A stretch of 64,000 nt of DNA, from the NCBI RefSeq assembly GCF_030812215.1, contig NZ_JAUSSG010000003.1:496001-560000 (forward strand). Direction: 5' to 3'. Both the position numbers and the translations under genes were made by a program. Shown here piece by piece: positions 1-8,498 of the stretch. The notes beneath the pieces are model-generated. The model did not search any database and was not told the DNA's origin. It saw only the letters and a list, made by a program, of their open reading frames with translations. Position 1 is the stretch's first letter, and each line of letters starts with the position of its first letter. This stretch comes from Variovorax boronicumulans. Lineage in GTDB: Bacteria; Pseudomonadota; Gammaproteobacteria; Burkholderiales; Burkholderiaceae_C.

Positions 1-2
1 CG

Positions 3-179
3 ATCGAAGACCTGCGCGCGCTGCTGGGCACGCTCACGCACAACCACCATCCGCTGGGCAAGAACCTGCGCGACGAGGTGGAGTTCTATGCCCGCGATTT
101 CCGCGGCGTCGGCGTGCTCAAGAAGACGACCGACCCGGTGAAGTTCGCCGATCACGTGTCTTTCGATCCGCTGGCATGA
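3..179 (+). CDS. C-terminal fragment of NitT/TauT-type ABC substrate-binding protein (partial)
   Basis: Only the last 58 residues are in the window. The frame runs in from the left edge and ends with a TGA. The tail, closing with FADHVSFDPLA, reads like the C-terminus of a periplasmic binding protein of the nitrate/sulfonate/taurine ABC class. The next two genes on the strand are a permease and an ATPase of that class, starting 61 bases later, which supports the reading. The ligand cannot be told. A second, complete binding protein closes the same gene run, so this transporter may have two receptors. Confidence 0.6.
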   Translation: MEDLRALLGTLTHNHHPLGKNLRDEVEFYARDFRGVGVLKKTTDPVKFADHVSFDPLA

Positions 180-240
180 GCGCCGCGCCGAGCCGCCCCA
201 AGCAAGCGTGCACCGCAGTGCGAAGCACGGAGGTTATTCA

Positions 241-1305
241 ATGAGCGCAGTCATCGATCGAGTGTTGGAGGCGCCGCCCGCGCCTGGGAGCTGGCGCCGT
301 GCCGGCACCGAGAAGGCCGCGCCGGCCTCCTTTCCCGTGCGCACCGCCGAAGGCTTCTGGCTGACCGGCGTGCTTGCGACGGTGGCATGGGCGGCACTGG
401 GCCTGCTCACCGTTTTCTGGCCGAACAAGGCCGTGGGGTTCAGCGACTGGGCGTACACGGACGAGTTCGGCATCGCGGCTATCGCGGTGGGCGCGCTGCT
501 GCTGGCCGTTGCGTTGCTCGGGTCGCGCGCCGGTCGTGTGGCGCGCGTGCTGCGGCCTGCGGGCCCGTGGCTCGTCGCGCTGCCGGTGCTCTTCGCCATC
601 TGGGAGATCGCGACCGCCAAGCTCGCGCTGCTCCCCACGCCGTTCTTCGCGCCGCCGCAGAGCCTGGTCGAGACCTACATCGACGACTGGCGGCGCCTCG
701 GCGAAAGCCTGCTGCATTCGGCGCGCCTGCTGGCCCACGGTTTCGTGCTCGGGGCGCTCGCGGGCTTTCTCACGGGCGTGACCATCGGCTGGTCGCGCAT
801 TGCGGGCTACTGGGTGCATCCGGTGCTGCGCTTCGTCGGGCCGGTGCCGGCCTCGGCGCTGCTGCCGCTCGCGTTCTTTTTCTTTCCGTCGAGCTATGCG
901 GCGGCCGTGTTCCTGATCGCGCTCGCCACGGGCTTTCCGGTGGCGGTGCTCACCTGGTCGGGTGTGGCCGGCGTCAACCGCAATTACTACGACGTGGCGC
1001 GCACCATGGGTGCGAGCGAGCGCTTCCTGGTGCTGCGCGTGGCGATTCCCGCCGCGCTGCCGCAGGTGTTCGTCGGGCTCTTCATGGGCTTGGGCGCCGC
1101 GTTCTCGGTGCTGGTGACGGCCGAGATGATGGGCGTGAAGGCCGGGCTCGGCTTCTACCTGTCGTGGGCGCAGGGCTGGGCTTCGTACTCGAACATGTAC
1201 GCCGCGCTGATCGTGATGGCCGTGCTGTGCTCGGGCCTCATCACGCTGCTCTTCAAGGTGCGCGACCGCGTGCTCTCGTGGCAGAAGGGGACCGTGAAGT
1301 GGTAG
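241..1305 (+). CDS. ABC transporter permease, NitT/TauT (sulfonate/nitrate) class
   Basis: Inner-membrane channel subunit of 354 residues. I place the start at the ATG at 241 because GGAGG at 229-233 sits seven bases upstream; the frame also opens 11 codons earlier. The C-terminal ~230 residues carry the usual binding-protein-dependent permease helices, with an EAA-type loop (ARTMGASERF...AIPAALP) that docks on the ATPase. About 110 extra N-terminal residues add two or more hydrophobic segments, so the protein is longer than the ~260 residues usual for SsuC/TauC. It overlaps the ATPase gene by 7 bases, which points to translational coupling. The substrate is unknown; a sulfonate-like anion is a guess from the class. 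Confidence 0.85.
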   Translation: MSAVIDRVLEAPPAPGSWRRAGTEKAAPASFPVRTAEGFWLTGVLATVAWAALGLLTVFWPNKAVGFSDWAYTDEFGIAAIAVGALLLAVALLGSRAGRVARVLRPAGPWLVALPVLFAIWEIATAKLALLPTPFFAPPQSLVETYIDDWRRLGESLLHSARLLAHGFVLGALAGFLTGVTIGWSRIAGYWVHPVLRFVGPVPASALLPLAFFFFPSSYAAAVFLIALATGFPVAVLTWSGVAGVNRNYYDVARTMGASERFLVLRVAIPAALPQVFVGLFMGLGAAFSVLVTAEMMGVKAGLGFYLSWAQGWASYSNMYAALIVMAVLCSGLITLLFKVRDRVLSWQKGTVKW

Positions 1306-2087
1306 CGATTGCTGAAACAGGCGTGCGCCAGGCCGGCGCGCACATCGACATCCGCGGCGTGAGCCACTGGTTCGACGTGCCTGCGGGTCCGCTGCAGGTG
1401 CTCGACGACATCGACCTCACGGTCAAGCCCGGCGAATTCGTCGCGCTGCTCGGGCCGAGCGGCTGCGGCAAGTCGACGCTGTTGCGGCTGGTCGCGGGCC
1501 TGGAGCCCGCCACCGCCGGCCGCATCACGCAGGACGACGTGCCGATCACCCGGCCCGATCCGTCGCGCATCGTCGTCTTCCAGGACCCGACGCTCTACCC
1601 GTGGCGCAGCGTGTGGGACAACGTGGCGCTCGGCCTGCAGGCGCGGGGCGTGCTGAAGGCGCAACGCGGGCGGGTCGATGAGGCGCTCAAGCTGGTGGGC
1701 CTCACCGATTTCGCGAAGGCCTTTCCGCACCAGCTCTCGGGCGGCATGGCGCAGCGCGTGGCGTTGGCGCGTGCGCTGGTCAACGACCCGCAGCTGCTGG
1801 TGCTCGACGAACCGCTCGGCAAGCTCGATTCGCTCACGCGCATCGCGATGCAGAGCGAGCTGGTCAACCTGTGGCAGCGCGCGGGCTTCTCGGCGCTCCT
1901 GGTGACGCACGACGTGGAAGAGGCGCTGTTCCTCGCCAACCGCGTGATCGTGCTGAGCGACCGGCCGGCGCGCATTGCCGCTGAGATCGTGGTCGACCTG
2001 CCGTATCCGCGTCATCGCGGGCATGCGCGCCTTGCCGAGCTGCGCCACGAAGCCCTGCGACATCTGGGGCTCGACGCCACCTGGTGA
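1299..2087 (+). CDS. ABC transporter ATP-binding protein, NitT/TauT class
   Basis: Cytoplasmic ATPase of 262 residues, starting with GTG inside the last codons of the permease gene; AGGGGA lies about 9 bases upstream. Walker A is GPSGCGKST near residue 50, the ABC signature is LSGGMAQR, and Walker B is LLVLDEP, followed by the H-loop in [11 protein letters not shown]. These place it with TauB/SsuB/NrtD ATPases. It energises the permease encoded just upstream. Its stop is followed after one base by the ATG of the cytochrome gene, so all the genes are probably read from one message. Confidence 0.9.
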   Translation: MVAIAETGVRQAGAHIDIRGVSHWFDVPAGPLQVLDDIDLTVKPGEFVALLGPSGCGKSTLLRLVAGLEPATAGRITQDDVPITRPDPSRIVVFQDPTLYPWRSVWDNVALGLQARGVLKAQRGRVDEALKLVGLTDFAKAFPHQLSGGMAQRVALARALVNDPQLLVLDEPLGKLDSLTRIAMQSELVNLWQRAGFSALLVTHDVEEALFLANRVIVLSDRPARIAAEIVVDLPYPRHRGHARLAELRHEALRHLGLDATW

Positions 2088-2088
2088 G

Positions 2089-3249
2089 ATGAACAGCACG
2101 CCCGAGGCCGATTGGCTCAACCTGCTGATCGGCCTGCTCCAGGGCGCGCAACTGCAACTGCTGCGGGTGCTCGATGCGCTTGGGCTCGCGCAGCAGGTGC
2201 ATGGGCAGCCGGCGTGGCCGTGGGCGCGGCGGCTGTCTGGCGAGAACCTGCTGATCGACCTGGGCCAGGCGCGCAGCCTTGCGTGGACGCTGGCGTGCAT
2301 GGCCGTCGCGCTGCTTGCCTTGCTGGTCGGGCTGTTCTGGCGGCGCCGGCGCTTCTACGCGCTTGCGCTTGCGCCGATGCTGTTGATCGCCGCGCCATGG
2401 CCCGACGCCCATGTGGTGCTGGTGCCCGCGACGCCGACGAGCTTCCAGTCGTCGCCGACCGGTTTCACGGCTGCCTCCATCGCCAAGGGCCGCGTGCTCT
2501 ACGCGCAGAACTGCGTGGCGTGCCATGGCGCGGACGGCAAGGGCGAAGGCCCGCTCGCGGTATCGCTGGCGGTATGGCCACCGAACCTGAGCGGCCCCTT
2601 GCTGTGGCGTCGCGCGGATGGCGACTTGCTCTGGCGGATCCTGCACGGCACGCGCGATGCGCAGCGCCAGCCGACGATGCCCGGTTTCGCCGAGCGGCTC
2701 GACGAAGCCGACGCCTGGGCGCTGATCGACTACATGAAGGCGCAGGGCGCGGGCCAGAGCCTGCGCGCGCTCGGCAATTGGCCGCAGCCCATCGGCCTGC
2801 CCGACATGGCGGTGCGCTGCGGCGCGCAACCGCCGCGGTGGCTCGCGAGCTGGCGCGGCCAGCGCGTGCGCGTCGTGGCGGGTGATGCCGCGCCGGCGGA
2901 AGACCCGCGGCTCGTGACGGTCCAACTGATCCAGCCTTCAGGAGCCGCGCTGGCCGCTGCCGATTGCGTGGCCGATTCGCCCGCTGCCTGGGAGGCGCTG
3001 GCGTTAATCGCCGGCACCGATCGCCTGGCCGGCACGCAACTCATCGCCGACCGCGACGGCTGGCTGCGTGCGCGTGGCGAACCCGGCAAGGCGGGCTGGT
3101 CCGACGACGACCTGCTGTGCCGCAGCGAACGCACGACGCCTGCGGCATCGGCGAAGAACGCCGCGCTGCCCGCCGACGGCCTCGGCGCACTCATCGCCCG
3201 CATGGACGCGGAGCCGGTGCGCTTCGTCAAGGGCGGTTTCATCCACTGA
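2089..3249 (+). CDS. Membrane-anchored mono-heme cytochrome c inside the ABC operon
   Basis: A protein of 386 residues. Two hydrophobic stretches near the N-terminus (about residues 66-85 and 91-106) anchor it, and a class I cytochrome c domain follows with one heme site, CVACH, near residue 144. Downstream MPGF could give the axial Met. The last ~140 residues have no motif I know. The ATG starts one base after the ATPase stop, so it is firmly within the transporter operon. A cytochrome c is not part of a NitT/TauT importer. It may carry electrons from a periplasmic dehydrogenase for the imported compound, perhaps encoded left of the window (inference). Confidence 0.75.
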   Translation: MNSTPEADWLNLLIGLLQGAQLQLLRVLDALGLAQQVHGQPAWPWARRLSGENLLIDLGQARSLAWTLACMAVALLALLVGLFWRRRRFYALALAPMLLIAAPWPDAHVVLVPATPTSFQSSPTGFTAASIAKGRVLYAQNCVACHGADGKGEGPLAVSLAVWPPNLSGPLLWRRADGDLLWRILHGTRDAQRQPTMPGFAERLDEADAWALIDYMKAQGAGQSLRALGNWPQPIGLPDMAVRCGAQPPRWLASWRGQRVRVVAGDAAPAEDPRLVTVQLIQPSGAALAAADCVADSPAAWEALALIAGTDRLAGTQLIADRDGWLRARGEPGKAGWSDDDLLCRSERTTPAASAKNAALPADGLGALIARMDAEPVRFVKGGFIH

Positions 3250-3284
3250 TTTTTTTCTTGACCTCGACCGAACACGGAGAACCC

Positions 3285-4256
3285 ATGCCCTCGAACCTCG
3301 CCTCCTCACGCCGAAAGCTCCTCGCCCAAGGCCTCGCTGCCGCCACGGTCGCCGCCTTGCCCATCTTTTCGCTGCCCGCCCGCGCGCAGGGCCGCCCGGT
3401 GCTCAAGGCCGGCGACCAGAAGGGCGGGCTGCGCGCGCTGCTCGAAGCGGCCAACGGCCTCGAAGGATTGGGCTACGACATCCAGTGGTCCGAATTCCCC
3501 GCAGCCGCACCGCTGGCCGAAGCGCTGAACGCGGCGGCGGTCGACTCGGGGCCCATCGGCGATGCGCCGCTGATCTTCGCGCTGGCCGCGGGCACGCGCG
3601 TCAAGGCCATCGGCGCGAACCGCTCCGATTCCTACGGCACGGCAGTGCTCGTGCGGCCCGACTCCACGCTCAAGACCGCGGCCGACCTCAAGGGCAAGAG
3701 CATCGCCACCAACCGCGGCTCCATCGGCCACTACGTGACGCTCAAGGCCATCACCGCGGCGGGCCTGAAGCCGGAAGACGTGAACATCCGCTTCCTCGCG
3801 CCGGCCGACGCCAAGCTCGCGCTCACGCAAGGCTCGGTCGATGCCTGGGCCACCTGGGAGCCCTACACCGCGCTGGCCGAGGTGAGCCACCATGCGCGCG
3901 TGCTCGTGAGCGGGCGCGGTCTGCTGCCGGGCCTGAGCTACCTCGCCGCGACCGATGCGGCCATTGCCGCCAAGCGGCCGGTGCTGCAGGACTTTCTGCA
4001 GCGCGTGGTGAAGGCGCAGCTCTGGTCGTACCGCAATGTCGACGCCTACTCGGCCGCGCTGGCCCGCATCATCGGCATCCCGCCCGAGGCCGCAAAGCTG
4101 CAGTTCGAGCGCCGCCAGCAGAAGTGGGTGGCCATCGATGCGAAGGTCATCGCCGACCAGCAGGGCACGGCGGATTTCTACCGGCAGGTGGGGCTCATCA
4201 AGCAGCCGCTGGATGTGAAGGGCACGTTCGACACCGGCTTCGGTGTCGCGGGCTAG
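3285..4256 (+). CDS. ABC transporter substrate-binding protein, SsuA/TauA-like
   Basis: Exported receptor of 323 residues. The start is the ATG at 3285, with GGAG at 3276-3279. The N-terminus has a twin-arginine-like SRRKLL and a hydrophobic run ending in PARAQ, a plausible signal peptidase I site. The body follows the SsuA/NMT1 fold, with the segments TNRGSIGHY and WATWEPYTALAE lining the cleft. It lies 35 bases after the cytochrome gene and is the last gene of the run. Its stop codon overlaps the stop of the opposing AraC-type gene. The ligand is not certain; aliphatic sulfonates or related anions are the usual ligands of the family. Confidence 0.85.
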   Translation: MPSNLASSRRKLLAQGLAAATVAALPIFSLPARAQGRPVLKAGDQKGGLRALLEAANGLEGLGYDIQWSEFPAAAPLAEALNAAAVDSGPIGDAPLIFALAAGTRVKAIGANRSDSYGTAVLVRPDSTLKTAADLKGKSIATNRGSIGHYVTLKAITAAGLKPEDVNIRFLAPADAKLALTQGSVDAWATWEPYTALAEVSHHARVLVSGRGLLPGLSYLAATDAAIAAKRPVLQDFLQRVVKAQLWSYRNVDAYSAALARIIGIPPEAAKLQFERRQQKWVAIDAKVIADQQGTADFYRQVGLIKQPLDVKGTFDTGFGVAG

Positions 4257-5308
4257 GCAGACAGCGCCTGCCAGGGGGCCGGGCGATCCGTCCGGTACGC
4301 CTGCGACAGCGCACGAAACTCCTGCGGCGCCATGCCGTGGGCCCGGCGAAAGGCGCGGGTGAAGTCCGACGCGCTCTTGAAGCCGACCGCATAGGCCACG
4401 TCCGTCACCATCATGTGCGGGTAGCGGGCGAGTTCGTCGGCCGCCTGGCGCAGGCGCAGGTGGCGGATGTAGGCGCCCAGACCGCCTTCGTGCTGGAACA
4501 TGCGGTAGATGGTCGGTCGCGACAGGTGCAAGGCGCTGACCACGCCTTCGGGCGTCAGCTCCGCGCGGTGCAGGTTGGCCTGGATGTGGCGCCGCACCCG
4601 GCCGAAGAGCGCCGCCCGCGCCGCCGACCGCGCATTGCCGCTCAAGCCGGCCTGCTTGCCGAAGGCTGCGACGACCAGATGCGCGGCGTTGCGCACGGCG
4701 CTGTCGGCTGCGGCAACGGTCATGCCGCGGATGTTGGCGCCCAGCGCTGCCACGTGTTCGAGCGCCAGCCGGGTGAGCGGGGTCGTGTCCTGGATCGTGC
4801 GGCCGTGGATGGCTTCGGGGTCGGGCAAGGTCTCCTGCACCAGCGAGGCGGGCGCGAAGAAGGTGAACACCCGGCAACTGCTGCGCCGCATGCGCACCGG
4901 CTGGTTCATGTCCAGCGCGAGGATCTTCGTGGTGGAAGCCGCAGCGTGGCGAGGCGAGGCTTGCAGCGCGACGTCGTCGACGCCGCCCTCGGCGAACACG
5001 TGGAACACGTAGTCGCGCACGCTGTCCGTCGAGATGCGCGCCAGCGAGCGTTCGAGCAGCATCGCGTCGGAGCGGCAGTCGGTGAACAGGAGGCCATCGA
5101 CCTTGTAGCGGTCGATCTCCGCGCTGAAAGGTTTCTCGATGTCGGCCTTGGAAGGAAGCACGTCGATCACGTGGCCCACCCGCTCCCGCCAGGCCAGCAG
5201 TTGCCGGTGCGCCGGCTCGCCATGCACGCTGAAGTGGCTGCGCGCCACGAGGCCTTGCATGGGAAAGGAGGGGACCTGGGGGTCGCCTCGGCGGGGGGCG
5301 AAGTTCAT
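4253..5308 (-). CDS. AraC-family transcriptional regulator
   Basis: DNA-binding regulator of 351 residues. The N-terminal ~200 residues look like the AraC-binding-like domain (cupin-type sensor, PF14525 style). The C-terminal ~100 residues hold the two AraC helix-turn-helix units (SALHLSRPTIYRMFQ, then VTDVAYAVGFKSASDFTRAFRRAHGMAP). I prefer the ATG at 5308; the frame stays open to 5416, but those extra residues look unlike the family. It converges on the ABC operon and may control it or the neighbouring regulator. A hairpin-forming inverted repeat lies just upstream at 5329-5362. Confidence 0.85.
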   Translation of the reverse strand: MNFAPRRGDPQVPSFPMQGLVARSHFSVHGEPAHRQLLAWRERVGHVIDVLPSKADIEKPFSAEIDRYKVDGLLFTDCRSDAMLLERSLARISTDSVRDYVFHVFAEGGVDDVALQASPRHAAASTTKILALDMNQPVRMRRSSCRVFTFFAPASLVQETLPDPEAIHGRTIQDTTPLTRLALEHVAALGANIRGMTVAAADSAVRNAAHLVVAAFGKQAGLSGNARSAARAALFGRVRRHIQANLHRAELTPEGVVSALHLSRPTIYRMFQHEGGLGAYIRHLRLRQAADELARYPHMMVTDVAYAVGFKSASDFTRAFRRAHGMAPQEFRALSQAYRTDRPAPWQALSA

Positions 5309-5328
5309 TGGAGAGGAAAAATTCGCGA

Positions 5329-5362
5329 GGTGCGACCGCTGCGACTGGGCGGTCGCGGCACC
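5329..5362 (-). promoter_or_regulatory. Inverted repeat in the leader of the AraC-type gene
   Basis: GCGACCGC at 5332-5339 and GCGGTCGC at 5349-5356 are perfect reverse complements nine bases apart. Outer GGTGC/GCACC bases (5329-5333 and 5358-5362) extend the stem with a small bulge. It lies about 20-50 bases upstream of the chosen start. It could be an operator in DNA or a leader hairpin in RNA; nothing in the sequence decides between them. Confidence 0.35.
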
Positions 5363-5517
5363 CAATGAATGGAAGAAACCGTTAAATAAGGCGCAAATTC
5401 GAATGAATTCTCTCAATAACTGAGACGGACGGTCAAGCCCGCCGGACAGCTGCCACGACGCTTGCCTTCGTGCGGCCGCATGGCCGAACGAACCTGATGT
5501 CTTGAGCGAGTACCGAA

Positions 5518-5985
5518 ATGTCCACAGGAAAAGCCGATCCCGCCGCAGCCGCCGGTGCCTTCGGCCATCTTTTCAACGAGGCCAGCGAGGACGAGTTGGC
5601 CGCCCTGATGTTTTCCATGGAGCGCAGCGATTCGCCCGGCGCCTCGCACATCGCGCGCCACATGCTGGCCCTGATCGCGGCGGCCGCCAGATCCCGGCCT
5701 TCTTCGGCGGCCATCGCCATGAAGTCGCGCATGGGCGCCGTGCCGTCGGCTGCCCACCCGGCATCGAACGGGCCGTTGTCTCCGCGCGAACTGCAGGTGC
5801 TGCACCTCGTGTCGCAGGGCCTGAGCAACCGCCGGATCGCCGAGGCGCTCAGCCGTTCGGCCAACACCATCGACACGCAGATCAAGAGCATCTACCGCAA
5901 GCTGGACGTCAATTCGCGGACCCAGGCGGTGCGCGCGGCGATGGAGCGGGGCCTGCTGAGCTGGGACGCCGGCCGTCCGCAGTAG
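5518..5985 (+). CDS. LuxR-type helix-turn-helix regulator, small
   Basis: A protein of 155 residues whose C-terminal ~60 residues form a LuxR/FixJ-type DNA-binding domain (LSPRELQVLHLVSQGLSNRR, then SANTIDTQIKSIYRKL). The N-terminal ~90 residues are helical and alanine-rich and do not resemble a receiver, PAS or autoinducer domain, so the signal is unknown. The family is often 200 residues or more, so this is a short member. It reads away from the AraC-type gene, with about 210 bases shared between the two starts, and may be co-regulated with it. Confidence 0.8.
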   Translation: MSTGKADPAAAAGAFGHLFNEASEDELAALMFSMERSDSPGASHIARHMLALIAAAARSRPSSAAIAMKSRMGAVPSAAHPASNGPLSPRELQVLHLVSQGLSNRRIAEALSRSANTIDTQIKSIYRKLDVNSRTQAVRAAMERGLLSWDAGRPQ

Positions 5986-6007
5986 CACTGTTGGCGCTGC
6001 GAGGGCT

Positions 6008-7504
6008 TCAGGTGACGCTGCCACTGCCGCCGCGTTCCGCGGCACGCGCCAGCTGGGACAGGCGCTTGACCAACGGCTCGAAAAGCTCCGCCGATGTGTT
6101 GCCGTAGCCCAGCACCAGCCCGTTGTCCGACGGCAACGGCTGCATCGCGAAGCTCGACAGGGCCACGGGCGCCAGGTGGTGGCGCAGCGCCTCGGCGGCG
6201 ATCCGGCGGTCGTCGAAGCGGGGCGGCAGGCGCACGGTGAGGTGCAGTCCGCAGTAGCCGCCATCGATCTCGTGCGGCACTTTCAGATGCCGGGTCAGCG
6301 CCAGCCGCAGCGCCTGCTGCCGGTCGCGGTACAGCCGCCGCATGCGGCCCAGGTGCCGGCCGAACTGGCCGCTCTCGATGAAGTCGGCCATGGCGAGCTG
6401 CGCGTGGCGGTGCCCGCCGCGCAGCATTTCCTCGAGCGGGGCCTGCACGCTGGCCAGGAGCGCTTCGGGCAGCACCAGGAAACCCAGCCGCAGCGACGGG
6501 AACATCGTCTTGCTGAAGGTGCCGATGTAGAGCACGGGCGCGTCGGGCACCAGCCCCTGCATCGCACCGATGGGCTCGCCGGTGTGGCGGAACTCGCTGT
6601 CGTAGTCGTCTTCGATGATCCATGCGCCGTGCCGGCGGGCCTGTGCGATCAGTGCGAGCCGGCGCGCGATGCTCAGCACCGCGCCGGCCGGGTACTGGTG
6701 CGAGGGCGTCGTGTAGATGAGGCGCGGCGGGTGTTTGCGCCAGTCTTCCGCGCTCGCATCGAGGCCTTCCGCATCGACGCGGATCGGCACCATGTGCATG
6801 TCGCCCGCGCGCATGGCCGACTTCGCGCCGCGGTAGCCGGGGTCTTCGATCCATCCGGTTTCGCCGGGGTTCGAGAGCAGCCGCACGCACAGCGAGATCG
6901 CCTCCTGCGCGCCCTCGGCGATGACGACCTGCCGCGGCTCGCACCGCACGCCGCGCGCAATGGCCAGGTGCCGCGCGATGGCCGCGCGAAGCCGGGGCTC
7001 GCCCAGCGGATCGCCATAACCGAGCGTGGCCGGGCTCGCGGTGCGGATGGCACGGTCGAGCGCGCGGCGCCATGCGGTTGCGGGAAAGTGCGACAACGCG
7101 GGTACGCCAGGGCGAAAGGTGGCGTCCGGCTCGGTGAAGGCGGTGCGTGGCTGGATGCTCGCAAGGCGGCGCGCGGTGGCCGGCGCTCCCGTGGCCTTGC
7201 CGCGGGAGCGCCTGGTGGTCGTCGTCGCCGGAGACGACAGCTCGGTCACCCGCGTGCCCTGGCGATCGGGCTGCACATAGCCTTCGGCGGCCAGGTGTTC
7301 GTAGGCGGCGGTGACGGTGTTGCGAGATATCGCGAGCGCTTCAGCCAGCGCGCGCGAGCCGGGCAGCCGGCTGCCCGGGGCGAGACGGCCGTCGAGGATG
7401 GCGCGCTTCAGGCGTTCGTGCAGCTGGCGCTGCATCGACCCGGCATCGCGGGCCCGTTCGAGCGGCGATTCGAGCAATGCGGCGAGGTCTGGCGGGTTGG
7501 GCAT
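6008..7504 (-). CDS. MocR-family regulator (GntR wHTH fused to aminotransferase-like domain)
   Basis: About 498 residues. A GntR winged helix sits at residues ~20-85 (GSRLPGSRALAEALAISRNT), followed by a linker and a fold-type I aminotransferase domain with an EDDYDSEF segment and the PLP lysine in GTFSKTMFPSLRLGF. These proteins use PLP or its adducts as ligands and act as regulators, not enzymes. The ATG at 7504 fits the family's usual start; the frame is open to 7597. It is divergent from the GNAT gene at 7636, which is its most likely target beside itself, and a palindrome lies between them at 7547-7568. Confidence 0.88.
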   Translation of the reverse strand: MPNPPDLAALLESPLERARDAGSMQRQLHERLKRAILDGRLAPGSRLPGSRALAEALAISRNTVTAAYEHLAAEGYVQPDRQGTRVTELSSPATTTTRRSRGKATGAPATARRLASIQPRTAFTEPDATFRPGVPALSHFPATAWRRALDRAIRTASPATLGYGDPLGEPRLRAAIARHLAIARGVRCEPRQVVIAEGAQEAISLCVRLLSNPGETGWIEDPGYRGAKSAMRAGDMHMVPIRVDAEGLDASAEDWRKHPPRLIYTTPSHQYPAGAVLSIARRLALIAQARRHGAWIIEDDYDSEFRHTGEPIGAMQGLVPDAPVLYIGTFSKTMFPSLRLGFLVLPEALLASVQAPLEEMLRGGHRHAQLAMADFIESGQFGRHLGRMRRLYRDRQQALRLALTRHLKVPHEIDGGYCGLHLTVRLPPRFDDRRIAAEALRHHLAPVALSSFAMQPLPSDNGLVLGYGNTSAELFEPLVKRLSQLARAAERGGSGSVT

Positions 7505-7546
7505 GAGGCGATGGATCGAGGCGTGGCACCATGAAATGAATGCATC

Positions 7547-7568
7547 GTGGTACTTCTCATGGAACCAC
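7547..7568. promoter_or_regulatory. Candidate MocR operator between the divergent MocR and GNAT genes
   Basis: The 22-base segment begins GTGG and ends CCAC and is an interrupted palindrome (GTGGT-C....G-ACCAC pattern). A related half, GTGGCACCATGA, lies at 7523-7534. MocR proteins typically bind repeated half-sites in the divergent promoter they share with their target gene. The position fits, but no footprint can be inferred from sequence alone. Confidence 0.4.
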
Positions 7569-7635
7569 GCCGGGCGTACTTTAGCGTTCTCCGGCATCGC
7601 CGCTCCATCTTTGTTCCTGAAAGACGCTTCATCCC

Positions 7636-8355
7636 ATGCCAGCCCGCCACAACGAATTCGGCCAGTCCCTCGGCCCCCTCATGCCCGAATGGAGCGCCCG
7701 CCCGCTGCCGCCGCGCGCGCCCGTCGAAGGCCGCTACTGCACGCTCGAGCCGGTGAACGCCGCGAGGCACGCCGACGACCTGCACGCCGCCTACGCGCAG
7801 GCTCCCGACGGCCGCGACTGGACCTACCTGGGCGCCGAGCGGCCCGCCGACCTGAATGCCATGCGCGCCCACATCGAGCGCCTTGCGCAAACCGCCGACC
7901 CGCTGCACTTCGCCGTCATCGACAGGCAGGGCGGCCGGGCCGTCGGCACGCTGTCGCTGATGCGCATCGACGCGGCGAACGGCGTGGTCGAGGTCGGCCA
8001 TGTCAATTTCTCGCCGCTGCTCAAGCACACGCCGATGTCCACCGAAGCGCAGTACCTGCTGATGAAGCTGGCCTTCGACGTGCTGGGCTACCGGCGCTAC
8101 GAATGGAAGTGCGACAGCTTCAACGAGCCGTCCAAGCGCGCGGCGGCCCGCCTGGGCTTTCAGGCCGAGGGCGTGTTCCGGCAGTACAGCATCTACAAGG
8201 GCCGCAGCCGCGACGCGGCGTGGTTCTCCATCATCGACAGCGAGTGGCCCGTGCTGCGCACCGCGTTCGAGCGCTGGCTCGCGCCGGAGAACTTCGATGC
8301 AGAGGGCAGGCAGCGCATGGCGCTGGACAAGTTCCGGCTGCCGCGAGCGGACTGA
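7636..8355 (+). CDS. GNAT-family N-acetyltransferase (RimJ/RimL type)
   Basis: Cytoplasmic acetyltransferase of 239 residues. The acetyl-CoA core appears in VGTLSLMRID, EVGHVNFSP and NEPSKRAAARLGFQAEGVFR, the last giving the RimJ/RimL-type helix and strand that follow the cofactor site. It resembles the group that modifies protein N-termini or small amines, but the substrate cannot be told. It is transcribed away from the MocR gene with about 130 bases between them, so it is probably the MocR target. Confidence 0.85.
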   Translation: MPARHNEFGQSLGPLMPEWSARPLPPRAPVEGRYCTLEPVNAARHADDLHAAYAQAPDGRDWTYLGAERPADLNAMRAHIERLAQTADPLHFAVIDRQGGRAVGTLSLMRIDAANGVVEVGHVNFSPLLKHTPMSTEAQYLLMKLAFDVLGYRRYEWKCDSFNEPSKRAAARLGFQAEGVFRQYSIYKGRSRDAAWFSIIDSEWPVLRTAFERWLAPENFDAEGRQRMALDKFRLPRAD

Positions 8356-8498
8356 GGGACAAAGATGCGTCGTCGCCGGGCGCGGGAAATGCTAGATGGT
8401 TCAGGAAACCAACGATTGTTGAAAGCCCGGCAGCTTTCTATGCTGGGCGGACATCCGCATTCTTTCGCTCTCCTGTTCTGCCTTTCCCTTTGCCTTCC

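Noticed and set aside
3068..5368. 766-codon rightward frame across the binding-protein and AraC genes
   Set aside because: Composition is that of a GC-rich shadow, and it runs through two genes with clear motifs in other frames.
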